IMG/VR virus record: IMGVR_UViG_3300032116_001596
Span: 1 to 20,521 of that record
DNA from: a virus
Reading direction: 5' to 3' (one strand)
Length of the DNA: 20,521 bases
The position numbers and the translations under genes are program-made. Positions 1-5,255 of this stretch are shown here, one piece after another (position 1 is the stretch's first letter; each line of letters begins with the position of its first letter). The notes under the pieces were generated by a model that saw only the letters and a program-made list of their open reading frames with translations, was not told where the DNA came from and did not search any database.

Positions 1-196
1 CTATGACACTGAAGATGTGTTGATGATATTTGATGAGCATGAGATGTATGAAAAACAAATCTCACTTCTTGAGCGTAAAGGAAAGATTGCAGATTATTTA
101 AAAAGTAAAATTTCAATAACAAGCCATGAAATCGCAAAAGAAATAAATGACTTATGGGAAATCAACAAAGAGCTTGAAGCCCTAAAAGGGGAATAA
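1..196 (+). CDS. C-terminal part of a coiled-coil protein (5' truncated by the window)
   Basis: An open frame enters from the left edge (first full codon at 2) and stops with TAA at 194-196, showing 64 residues. The visible part is charged and heptad-like, rich in E, K, L and I, and ends in ELEALKGE, so a helical coiled coil is likely. The last codons contain a Shine-Dalgarno-like AAAGGGG that sits ahead of the next ATG at 198, so the next gene is probably translationally coupled. The last 27 bases resemble the end of another coiled-coil gene at 10391-10417. The N-terminus is outside the window and I assign no function. Confidence 0.6.
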   Translation, partial: YDTEDVLMIFDEHEMYEKQISLLERKGKIADYLKSKISITSHEIAKEINDLWEINKELEALKGE

Positions 197-197
197 A

Positions 198-395
198 ATG
201 AAGAAGTTTTATAATTATTTTTTATACAAGAGCAATAACAATAATTTTTGGGTAAATGTGGCGAATATTCTCCCTAAAAAATTACAACTATGGTGTTTTA
301 TATTGGTTTATGGGTCAGATGGGGATTGCCCGTGCAATTGTTATAAGAAGAAATATGACCACTTTGTGGATAAATATCTAATTAAAGGAATGTAA
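198..395 (+). CDS. Small phage protein with LPKKL motif, unknown function
   Basis: This 65-residue ORF begins one base after the stop of the preceding gene, with an SD embedded in that gene's last codons. A basic, aromatic N-terminus is followed by ILPKKLQLWCFILVYG (about residues 24-39) and a Cys-rich stretch CPCNC (about 44-48). The LPK(K/R)L plus hydrophobic pattern recurs in the gene at 430, so the two look like diverged members of one family of small phage proteins. The function is unknown. The hydrophobic stretch is too short for a confident membrane segment. Confidence 0.55.
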   Translation: MKKFYNYFLYKSNNNNFWVNVANILPKKLQLWCFILVYGSDGDCPCNCYKKKYDHFVDKYLIKGM

Positions 396-396
396 G

Positions 397-417
397 TGAA
401 ATCCCTATATTAAACAA
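397..417 (+). repeat. Truncated copy of a gene start (direct repeat with 591-611)
   Basis: These 21 bases match 591-611 at 20 of 21 positions. At 590 they encode the start of a gene, MKSLYQ. Here a GTG replaces ATG and a C-to-T difference at 411 turns the CAA codon into TAA, so the copy reads VKSLY-stop. It looks like a leftover gene start from a short duplication or recombination. Confidence 0.6.
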
Positions 418-429
418 AAGGAAAATAGA

Positions 430-588
430 ATGAAATTATTTTACGCAATTATTTGTAGGTTTTTACCTAAAAGATTAGTGGCTTTTGCTTTACTACTTCA
501 CGCAAAACAAATCACTAAAGGCAATATGGTGGTTATGCAAGAATTAACAGTTGTTGAATTATTTGATAAATTAGCAGGAGAAAGCTAA
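430..588 (+). CDS. Small phage protein with LPKRL motif, unknown function
   Basis: This 52-residue ORF starts at ATG 430 behind a purine-rich AAAAGGAAAATAG leader. It reads MKLFYAIICRFLPKRLVAFA and ends VVELFDKLAGES. The FLPKRL segment followed by a hydrophobic stretch matches the design of the gene at 198, and the conserved layout (LPK-L, helix, then a QELTVVE-like tail) resembles small proteins common between early genes of tailed phages. The stop at 586-588 is one base before the next ATG. No enzymatic role is evident. Confidence 0.5.
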   Translation: MKLFYAIICRFLPKRLVAFALLLHAKQITKGNMVVMQELTVVELFDKLAGES

Positions 589-589
589 A

Positions 590-967
590 ATGAAATCCCT
601 ATATCAAACAACACTAGAACAATTTACAGGAACCCAAGAACTCAAAGAGGGTGATTGTGTCGTTTGTCCCATGTACCCGAATGAGATATTTAAGGTTAAG
701 TTTGATAATAATGGCAGATGTGAGATTCAAACTCCTTCTATTTCTAGGCTCTTCAATAGGTTCGGGAGGTCTTTTGATATAGAGGATTTCCCTCTATACC
801 TAAAATGCTCCCCACCAAAAAAGAAAGTCGAGAAGGTTTTTGATGTTTATATTTTTGAAAACCACTTTAAGTATATAGGAAGCTCAAGTAATGCTATTTT
901 TATCTCAACGGGAAAAGATGAGGAATACAACATCAAAGCAAAACTAATCGTGGAGATAGAGGAATGA
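590..967 (+). CDS. Hypothetical phage protein, 125 aa
   Basis: The ORF starts one base after the previous stop and ends in an ATGA overlap with the next gene at 964. The protein is soluble-looking, with Cys residues near the N-terminus (GDCVVCPMYP, about 21-30), a basic central part with a PPKKK run, and a beta-rich C-terminus ending KLIVEIEE. No motif that I recognise is present. Its last codons, GTG GAG ATA GAG GAA TGA, double as the ribosome binding site for the next gene, a cassette repeated at other junctions in this block. The function is unknown. Confidence 0.6.
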   Translation: MKSLYQTTLEQFTGTQELKEGDCVVCPMYPNEIFKVKFDNNGRCEIQTPSISRLFNRFGRSFDIEDFPLYLKCSPPKKKVEKVFDVYIFENHFKYIGSSSNAIFISTGKDEEYNIKAKLIVEIEE

Positions 968-1134
968 AATTTTTAAAAATCATGTTTAGGGGAACAGTAA
1001 GGGGAATTGTAGCTTTGTCTGTAATTTTTTTAATCTTAACTGTAACATTACTGCCTCTACACTTCACATCTGTTTCCATTGCATACACTGTTGTACTGAC
1101 AATTTTAGGTATATACGTCTTAGGAGATAGTTAG
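964..1134 (+). CDS. Small two-helix membrane protein, 56 aa
   Basis: The ATG lies in an ATGA overlap with the preceding gene and the ORF closes with TAG at 1132-1134. A short basic N-terminus (MKFLKIMFRGTVRG) is followed by two hydrophobic segments, about residues 15-32 and 38-53, ending YVLGDS. This predicts two membrane spans with little soluble mass. Small membrane proteins of this kind in phages include holin-like and superinfection-exclusion proteins, but nothing here separates those options and there is no lysis gene beside it. Confidence 0.55.
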   Translation: MKFLKIMFRGTVRGIVALSVIFLILTVTLLPLHFTSVSIAYTVVLTILGIYVLGDS

Positions 1135-1207
1135 GAATTTAGACAGTGTAAAGACTACAGAACCAATTTAATTTTTTAACTGATAGTTTAAAATACCAAA
1201 TAACCAA

Positions 1208-1232
1208 CTAATTGCGGAGGTAGAGGAATGAA
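1208..1232 (+). repeat. Repeated stop/SD/start cassette (leader of the 1228 gene)
   Basis: This leader, GCGGAGGTAGAGGAATGAA with flanks, matches the gene junctions at 944-968 and 1408-1426, where the same bases encode the end of one gene (E-I/V-E-E-stop) and provide the ribosome binding site of the next. Here no upstream gene is open: in the matching frame the bases would read LIAEVEE-stop, but a TAG lies about 14 codons back. A similar orphan leader is at 2971-2995. Confidence 0.6.
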
Positions 1233-1425
1233 TACAAGAATTAACTTTGGAAATTACTATATAACTATTCAATTAGGTTTTGTGGAAGATGTGATAGGTT
1301 TAGCAGTGACAAGCTATTGGAGTAATAGTCATATCGCAAAATATATTACTTTCACGTCTTTGATAATAAATTTAAACTTTAACTTTGTTTTTGGATATGA
1401 ATATGAAAAAGAGGTAGAGGAATGA
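1228..1425 (+). CDS. Hypothetical protein, 65 aa
   Basis: A strong purine-rich SD (GGAGGTAGAGG) precedes the ATG. The protein is rich in aromatic and beta-forming residues (INFGNYYITIQLGF near the start, INLNFNFVFGYEYE near the end), suggesting a small beta-sheet fold. It ends KEVEE, and the codons for that tail form the SD for the next gene, which starts in an ATGA overlap at 1422. The function is unknown. A 93-bp AT-rich gap lies upstream, with no clear promoter. Confidence 0.55.
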   Translation: MNTRINFGNYYITIQLGFVEDVIGLAVTSYWSNSHIAKYITFTSLIINLNFNFVFGYEYEKEVEE

Positions 1426-1658
1426 AACACAAAAAACTTTCAGACTATGATCGTAGTCAAGACTGCATTGCAATAAGTGATTATATTGATGAAAAATTAG
1501 AAGACCATGCTGATGACTCAGAATTAATAAAGGTCGCTGATGAGTTTAGGGCTTTACTTGGTGACAAGCTAGACAGCCTTAAAACTCTCCCTTTTAGTAT
1601 TTATAATAGTGAAACATATAGAAAAAAATACAGCAAAAAGAAGAACCAAAGAGCTTGA
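1422..1658 (+). CDS. Hypothetical acidic protein with basic tail, 78 aa
   Basis: It starts in an ATGA overlap with the 1228 gene. The first two thirds are acidic and helical (DYIDEKLEDHADDSELIKVADEF is typical), and the end is strongly basic (YRKKYSKKKNQRA). The first 12 bases of the gene (ATGAARCACAAA) recur at the start of the gene at 1660. No known motif is visible. The stop at 1656-1658 is one base ahead of the next ATG. Confidence 0.55.
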   Translation: MKHKKLSDYDRSQDCIAISDYIDEKLEDHADDSELIKVADEFRALLGDKLDSLKTLPFSIYNSETYRKKYSKKKNQRA

Positions 1659-1659
1659 A

Positions 1660-1764
1660 ATGAAGCACAAATGGATTAAAAAAGTATTTTGCTATATCTG
1701 CGAAAGGTGCAGGATAATACAAAACGAAGAAAACAAAGACGAGAAATGTAAAGGTAAGGAATGA
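1660..1764 (+). CDS. Cys-rich mini-protein, 34 aa, possible zinc finger
   Basis: A 34-residue ORF starts one base after the previous stop. It reads MKHKWIKKVFCYICERCRII and then EEN-rich residues to CKGKE. The CxxCxxC cluster (residues 11, 14 and 17) plus a last Cys at 30 resembles the small zinc-ribbon-like proteins scattered through phage genomes, so metal binding is plausible but unproven. There is no independent SD beyond the GAGCTTGAA of the previous gene's end, so coupling would be required. The short length keeps confidence modest. Confidence 0.4.
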   Translation: MKHKWIKKVFCYICERCRIIQNEENKDEKCKGKE

Positions 1765-1781
1765 ATCAAAAGAGGTTTATC

Positions 1782-1921
1782 ATGAGAAGAAAAAAAGAAC
1801 CACAAGTTCTCAACCTAAACTCAAGATAAACTATGATAAAAAACTTACTGCTAGAGATAGACAAGTGATAGAGTTAATTCTATACAATATTAATGTGCAT
1901 TTTAGAGGTAGTGATGATTAA
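1782..1921 (+). pseudogene. Small gene split by a -1 frame change on a run of seven A
   Basis: An ATG at 1782 with an AGAGG SD six bases upstream (1771-1775) opens MRRKK and then, in the zero frame, stops at 1827-1829. At the A-run 1790-1796 the -1 frame is open and continues RTTSSQPKLKINYDKKL to a TAA at 1919-1921. That frame has no ATG of its own, but its stop overlaps the methyltransferase start at 1914, as in a normal coupled gene pair. Either ribosomes slip on A AAA AAA, or the gene is frameshifted by mutation or a homopolymer sequencing error. The fused product would be about 46 residues. Part of it (1793-1836) is repeated at the end of the methyltransferase gene. Confidence 0.4.
1793..1836 (+). 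repeat. Left 44-bp direct repeat flanking the methyltransferase
   Basis: It matches 2874-2917 at 41 of 44 bases in the same orientation. Both copies read through as KRTT-S/N-SQ-P/T-KLKINY in the corresponding frames. Similarity resumes after an approximately 20-base insertion in the right copy (TGATAAAAAACTTA here, against TGATATAAAAAACTTA ending near 2950). Confidence 0.75.
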
Positions 1922-2921
1922 TGTATTAAGTTTGTTTGATGGAATGAGCTGTGGTCAGCTAGCTTTAAACAGAGCTGGAATAAAATATAATAACTATTAT
2001 GCTTTTGAGATAGACAAGTATGCTATTGCTGTAACTCAAGCTAATTATCCAAACACAATACAGAAAGGTAGTGTAGTAGATTATGATTTTAAATCATTAG
2101 GCGAGATCGATCTATTAATAGGAGGTTCACCATGCCAAGGTTTTAGCTTTGCTGGAAAGCAATTAAATTTTAATGATCCTAGATCAGCTTTGTTTTTTGA
2201 GTATGTAAGAGCATTAAAAGAAGTTAAGCCTAAATACTTTTTACTAGAAAACGTAAGAATGAAGCAAGAGTATCAAGATGTAATAAGTGAGCATTTAGGA
2301 GTAGAGCCTATAATGATTAACTCATCTTTAGTGTCAGCTCAAAACAGAGTTAGATTGTACTGGACTAATATTCCTAATATTACTCAGCCTGAAGATAAAG
2401 GAATAGTGCTAAAAGATATAATTGAAAATGAATTATTGGATAACAGTTATGATGTTGATAAAACTTTTTTTGCTAGGAAAGTCGGTAGGCGATTAAATAA
2501 TGGCAAAAGAGATGATTATAATAAAAACATACCAACTAATCAGGTAATTGAGGTGAATAAAAACCCAAACAAAAGCAATACCTTGAGCACAGTAGATAAA
2601 GATAACTTATTTGTTACAGTGTATAAAAAACCCCATGGCTTTGTTAAAGGAGGCTTTAGTGAAAGAGAAAAGTTTAGCACTCTTAGGGTTCATACCTATG
2701 TTAATCATGCCATAAAAGATGATTACTGTATTAGAAAACTAACACCTATAGAATGTGAAAGGTTGCAAACAGTGCCCGACAACTATACTAATCATGTAAG
2801 CAATACCCAAAGATATAAGATGTTAGGTAATGGCTGGACTGTAGATGTAATAGCTCACATATTCAAAGGCATTAAAAGAACCACAAATTCTCAAACTAAA
2901 CTCAAAATAAACTATGAATAA
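1914..2921 (+). CDS. Orphan DNA (cytosine-5) methyltransferase
   Basis: This is a 335-residue C5-cytosine methyltransferase, which transfers a methyl group from AdoMet to C5 of cytosine in a specific DNA sequence. Conserved motifs appear in order: motif I VLSLFDGMSCG (4-14), motif IV GGSPCQGFSF with catalytic Cys74, motif VI LLENV (111-114, Glu112), motif VIII QNRVRLYW (143-150), motif IX RKLTPIECERLQTVP (274-288) and motif X RYKMLGNGWTVDVIAHI (300-316). The target-recognition region lies between VIII and IX. The start at 1914 is chosen because AGAGG (1904-1908) sits five bases ahead; an ATG at 1893 would put that SD inside the gene. No restriction endonuclease is adjacent, so protection of phage DNA from host restriction is the likely role. 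The last 15 residues (KRTTNSQTKLKINYE) lie beyond motif X and fall within a direct repeat, so the tail seems added by recombination. Confidence 0.93.
   Translation: MINVLSLFDGMSCGQLALNRAGIKYNNYYAFEIDKYAIAVTQANYPNTIQKGSVVDYDFKSLGEIDLLIGGSPCQGFSFAGKQLNFNDPRSALFFEYVRALKEVKPKYFLLENVRMKQEYQDVISEHLGVEPIMINSSLVSAQNRVRLYWTNIPNITQPEDKGIVLKDIIENELLDNSYDVDKTFFARKVGRRLNNGKRDDYNKNIPTNQVIEVNKNPNKSNTLSTVDKDNLFVTVYKKPHGFVKGGFSEREKFSTLRVHTYVNHAIKDDYCIRKLTPIECERLQTVPDNYTNHVSNTQRYKMLGNGWTVDVIAHIFKGIKRTTNSQTKLKINYE
2874..2917 (+). repeat. Right 44-bp direct repeat flanking the methyltransferase
   Basis: This is the partner of 1793-1836 (41 of 44 bases identical). It encodes the last residues of the methyltransferase, beyond the conserved motif X. 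Confidence 0.75.
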
Positions 2922-2970
2922 AAAGACATGTTTTTGATATAAAAAACTTATCAATTAGCCAAAAAACTTG

Positions 2971-2995
2971 ACAATTGTGGAGGCAGGGGAATGAA
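2971..2995 (+). repeat. Repeated stop/SD/start cassette (leader of the 2991 gene)
   Basis: ATTGTGGAGGCAGGGGAATG resembles the cassettes at 944-968, 1208-1232 and 1408-1426. In the matching frame it would read LTIVEAGE-stop, like the end of the 590 gene (KLIVEIEE-stop), but no gene is open upstream. Just before it are two imperfect copies of an AAAAAACTT-N2-CAATT unit (2945-2975). Confidence 0.55.
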
Positions 2996-3104
2996 TAGAA
3001 ATGAATTTAAAAAAGCTACGATAAAAGAAGTAATTTTACTTGCTTTGATTTTATTATTTGGATTAATATACGCAATCTTGACACCTTGGAGCAACAATGA
3101 ATAA
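2991..3104 (+). CDS. Single-span membrane mini-protein, 37 aa
   Basis: A strong GGAGGCAGGGG SD precedes the ATG. The protein has a charged N-terminus (MNRNEFKKATIKE), one hydrophobic helix (about residues 14-30, VILLALILLFGLIYAIL) and a short polar end, TPWSNNE. The ORF overlaps the next gene by eight bases (ATG at 3097), which supports coupled translation. A small spanin-like, holin-like or immunity role is possible, but no feature selects one. Confidence 0.55.
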   Translation: MNRNEFKKATIKEVILLALILLFGLIYAILTPWSNNE

Positions 3105-3414
3105 ACCTAAAAAACAAAAGAAACCCCAAAAAAGAACAGTAGAACAGTGGATATTAGAAAGAATAAAAATAGAAAGAAAAATGAAAAAAGACCTTCTAAG
3201 CTTTGCCAAACGTGAAAAAATAATAATGGATTTCATAGATAAAGAAACAGAAAAGTTAGATTGGGCAGACAATGACGCTATTTACTTAGAAACAATGTGT
3301 CTAACAAATATAAAAATAGAGCAATTCATATTTGAAGAATTAACCGATAGAGACATTGAAGAATATCGGAAGTCAAAAACGAGAGAAATTATAAAAGAAT
3401 TTTTAAGCCAATAA
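3097..3414 (+). CDS. Hypothetical charged helical protein, 105 aa
   Basis: It starts inside the end of the membrane mini-protein gene. The N-terminus is very basic (NKPKKQKKPQKR), followed by long amphipathic helices rich in K, E and I, and an acidic middle (DKETEKLDWADNDAIYLE). It is the last gene before the packaging module and may bind nucleic acid through its basic start, but no domain is recognisable. The overlap with its neighbour, and its length compared with the sparse opposite-strand ORF at the same place, favour this frame as the real gene. Confidence 0.6.
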   Translation: MNKPKKQKKPQKRTVEQWILERIKIERKMKKDLLSFAKREKIIMDFIDKETEKLDWADNDAIYLETMCLTNIKIEQFIFEELTDRDIEEYRKSKTREIIKEFLSQ

Positions 3415-3634
3415 TTTGACACAATAAAAATTCAATGCTCAAATCAAGAAATGGTAGAGCCAAAACAATCAAGGTTGAGCCTTGAGGATTCAAGAGTCAA
3501 AAAACTGACAGTCTCAAGCAAGAGGTTCCTTAAATTCAATCATAAACATAAACAAAACAACTCTGCCAGAAGATGGCAATAAAGTAACGCATTATGTTGC
3601 TGTCATCTTTTCATGCAAAGGAGTGCATTGAGCC
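3415..3634. other. Non-coding gap before the terminase genes; candidate packaging site
   Basis: There is no convincing ORF in these 220 bases. They contain four TCAAG motifs (starts at 3444, 3469, 3490 and 3514), a small inverted repeat CTTGA-GGAT-TCAAG (3481-3494), a five-base-pair hairpin TGCCA-GAAGA-TGGCA (3564-3578) and the AAGGAG SD (3618-3623) of the next gene. The position just upstream of the small terminase gene is where cos or pac sites often lie. Confidence 0.4.
3444..3518 (+). repeat. TCAAG iterons, possible small-terminase binding sites
   Basis: Four same-strand TCAAG pentamers start at 3444, 3469, 3490 and 3514 (spacings 25, 21 and 24, about two helical turns), with one inverted copy at 3481-3485. 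Regular spacing on one face of the helix is typical of multimeric DNA-binding proteins such as small terminase subunits. The motif is short, so this is suggestive only. Confidence 0.35.
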
Positions 3635-3994
3635 ATGATGGAAGGGGTAAAGTTAAATTATCAAGTTGTGGATACAGCTCTGGAATATGGAGCAACATTA
3701 GGTCAATTAAGAGCCTCACTCGGTAGAGCAGGGCAAATTCTTTCAACGAGAACAATTCAAAGAGCCATAGAGAGAGATAAGGGCGTAACTTTTTCAGATT
3801 ACAGAGAAATGATGATGTCTGATAATGTGATGGGTTTAAAGCAAAAAGCTATTCAAATGGGACTCTCAGGCGATAGAACAATGTTGATTTTCTCACTTAA
3901 AAACATAGGCGATTGGTCAGACACGCCAATGCAAACAGCACAAACTGAAGATTTGGAATTTGTAGATGGCGAAAATAGTATTCAAGAAAACTAA
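3635..3994 (+). CDS. Terminase small subunit (DNA recognition)
   Basis: This 119-residue protein sits immediately upstream of the large terminase, with a 29-base overlap. The N-terminal half holds a helix-turn-helix-like region (ATLGQLRASLGRAGQILSTR, about 19-38, then TIQRAIERDKG). The C-terminal half has the family's typical ending, in which an LSGDRTMLIFSLKNIGDWSD stretch (about 77-96) resembles the common 'LKN-x-GW-D' motif. Small terminases form rings that bind the packaging site and regulate the motor. AAGGAG (3618-3623) is 11 bases ahead of the first ATG; the adjacent ATG at 3638 is an equal alternative. The identification rests on position plus motif. Confidence 0.8.
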   Translation: MMEGVKLNYQVVDTALEYGATLGQLRASLGRAGQILSTRTIQRAIERDKGVTFSDYREMMMSDNVMGLKQKAIQMGLSGDRTMLIFSLKNIGDWSDTPMQTAQTEDLEFVDGENSIQEN

Positions 3995-5252
3995 GGCACA
4001 AGCAGAAGTCTTTGACGATGATATAACAAGTACGATTGTTTTTTCAGGCGGTCTTGGGTCTGGAAAAACCTATGTCTTGTGTAACAAAATGCTTAAATTG
4101 AGCTATATAAATAGAGGCTTTTCAGGTGGTTTGCTTGTCCCTGACTACCCTAGTTTTAGAAAAGACGTTCAACCAACATTTGACGATATATTTCAGAAAA
4201 ATGGAATAAAGTATAAGTTTAACAGACAAGAAAACGCTTATTATTTCCCATGGAACAGAAAACCTCTTTATATTTTCACCGCAGAAAAACCAATCGCAGG
4301 ACCAAATTTAGCTTATTCAGGAATCAATGAATACTCATTAATGAAGTATGATCGAATAAAAGAAATGACTAGAAGGGTGAGATTAAAAGGGGCAAAGTGC
4401 CTACAATCTGTCTTAGCAGGAACACCAGAAGATGTTTTTGGTTGGCTTGAAGAGTATAAAGAAAATATGGAAAAGCAGAATAAAGAAAGACCAAATGCTT
4501 TTAAGATTGTTTACGGAAGCACAAAAGATAACATTTATTTATCAGATCACTATCTAGATGACTTAAGAGCCACATTAGATGAGCAAGCACTTAAGGTATT
4601 TACAGAAGGTGCGATAATTAAAATAGGTGGAAACTATTTTTACTACTCATTTAGTCGTGAAAAAAACGTGTCTGAGCAGGCTATTTATCAAAAAGGTCAA
4701 ATGATTCATGTTGGGCTAGATTTCAACGTGGGCAATATGAGTGCGACGTTTTCACATAAAATAGTTAATAATGGACGAGCAGAACAGCATTTTTTTGAAG
4801 AATTGGTTTTAAAAGGTGACTCGAACACCTACACAATTGCCGAGGCTGTTATTAAAAGATTCCCATGGGAATATCAAAACGGGTTATTGTTAGTGACCTG
4901 CGATGCCTCTGGAAGTGCAAGAAAGTCATCTGCTACCGAACAGCTTCAATCAGACGTTGCTATTCTGCAATCAAAAAAACTCAGAGTTAGATACAAGCAA
5001 GTGAACCCAAGGTTAAGAGAAAGACAATTATTAATGAATGGACTATTCTATCATGGTGTAGTTAAAATAAATCCTAAGTGCAAAGAATTAATAAAGGATT
5101 TCACTCAGGTAATGCAAGAGCCAAAAGATTTTTCAAAAGTAAAATCAGACCCTAATAGGACGCATTTATCTGACACAGCTGACTATGTTTGTGATTTTGA
5201 ATATGATTTACCAGATAGAATAAGAAAACCTATATCAACTCAAGGAAGGTAA
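3966..5252 (+). CDS. terL: Terminase large subunit (packaging ATPase and nuclease)
   Basis: This 428-residue motor protein packs DNA into the prohead through the portal and cuts the concatemer. The N-terminal ATPase has Walker A GGLGSGKT (28-35), an INE segment (120-122) that probably supplies the catalytic Glu, and coupling motif AGTPE (151-155). The C-terminal RNase H-like nuclease has acidic residues in LDFNVG (Asp252), TCDASGS (Asp313) and LSDTADYVCDF (Asp403 and Asp406). The length is normal for the family. Its start overlaps the small subunit by 29 bases, and the portal gene begins three bases after its stop. Four other ORFs would have to be ignored to place it elsewhere, so confidence is high. 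Confidence 0.95.
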   Translation: MAKIVFKKTKAQAEVFDDDITSTIVFSGGLGSGKTYVLCNKMLKLSYINRGFSGGLLVPDYPSFRKDVQPTFDDIFQKNGIKYKFNRQENAYYFPWNRKPLYIFTAEKPIAGPNLAYSGINEYSLMKYDRIKEMTRRVRLKGAKCLQSVLAGTPEDVFGWLEEYKENMEKQNKERPNAFKIVYGSTKDNIYLSDHYLDDLRATLDEQALKVFTEGAIIKIGGNYFYYSFSREKNVSEQAIYQKGQMIHVGLDFNVGNMSATFSHKIVNNGRAEQHFFEELVLKGDSNTYTIAEAVIKRFPWEYQNGLLLVTCDASGSARKSSATEQLQSDVAILQSKKLRVRYKQVNPRLRERQLLMNGLFYHGVVKINPKCKELIKDFTQVMQEPKDFSKVKSDPNRTHLSDTADYVCDFEYDLPDRIRKPISTQGR

Positions 5253-5255
5253 TAA

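Noticed and set aside
1893-1913. Upstream in-frame ATG for the methyltransferase
   Set aside because: It would place the strong SD at 1904-1908 inside the gene, and homology starts with the residues from 1914.
2968-2973. TTGACA ahead of the 2991 gene
   Set aside because: Only 17 bases separate it from the start codon, too few for a -10 box and a leader. It is part of the repeated cassette region instead.
3063-3272. Opposite-strand open frame over the 3097 gene
   Set aside because: No SD or motif; the + strand gene fits the operon chain by an eight-base overlap.
3417-3445. Promoter-like TTGACA with a possible -10 box 17 bases later
   Set aside because: The -10 (TCAAAT) matches only four of six bases and the gap has many AT-rich alternatives; not reported as a promoter.
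3564-3578. TGCCA/TGGCA hairpin upstream of the small terminase gene
   Set aside because: A five-pair stem with no U-tract is too weak to call a terminator or a protein site.
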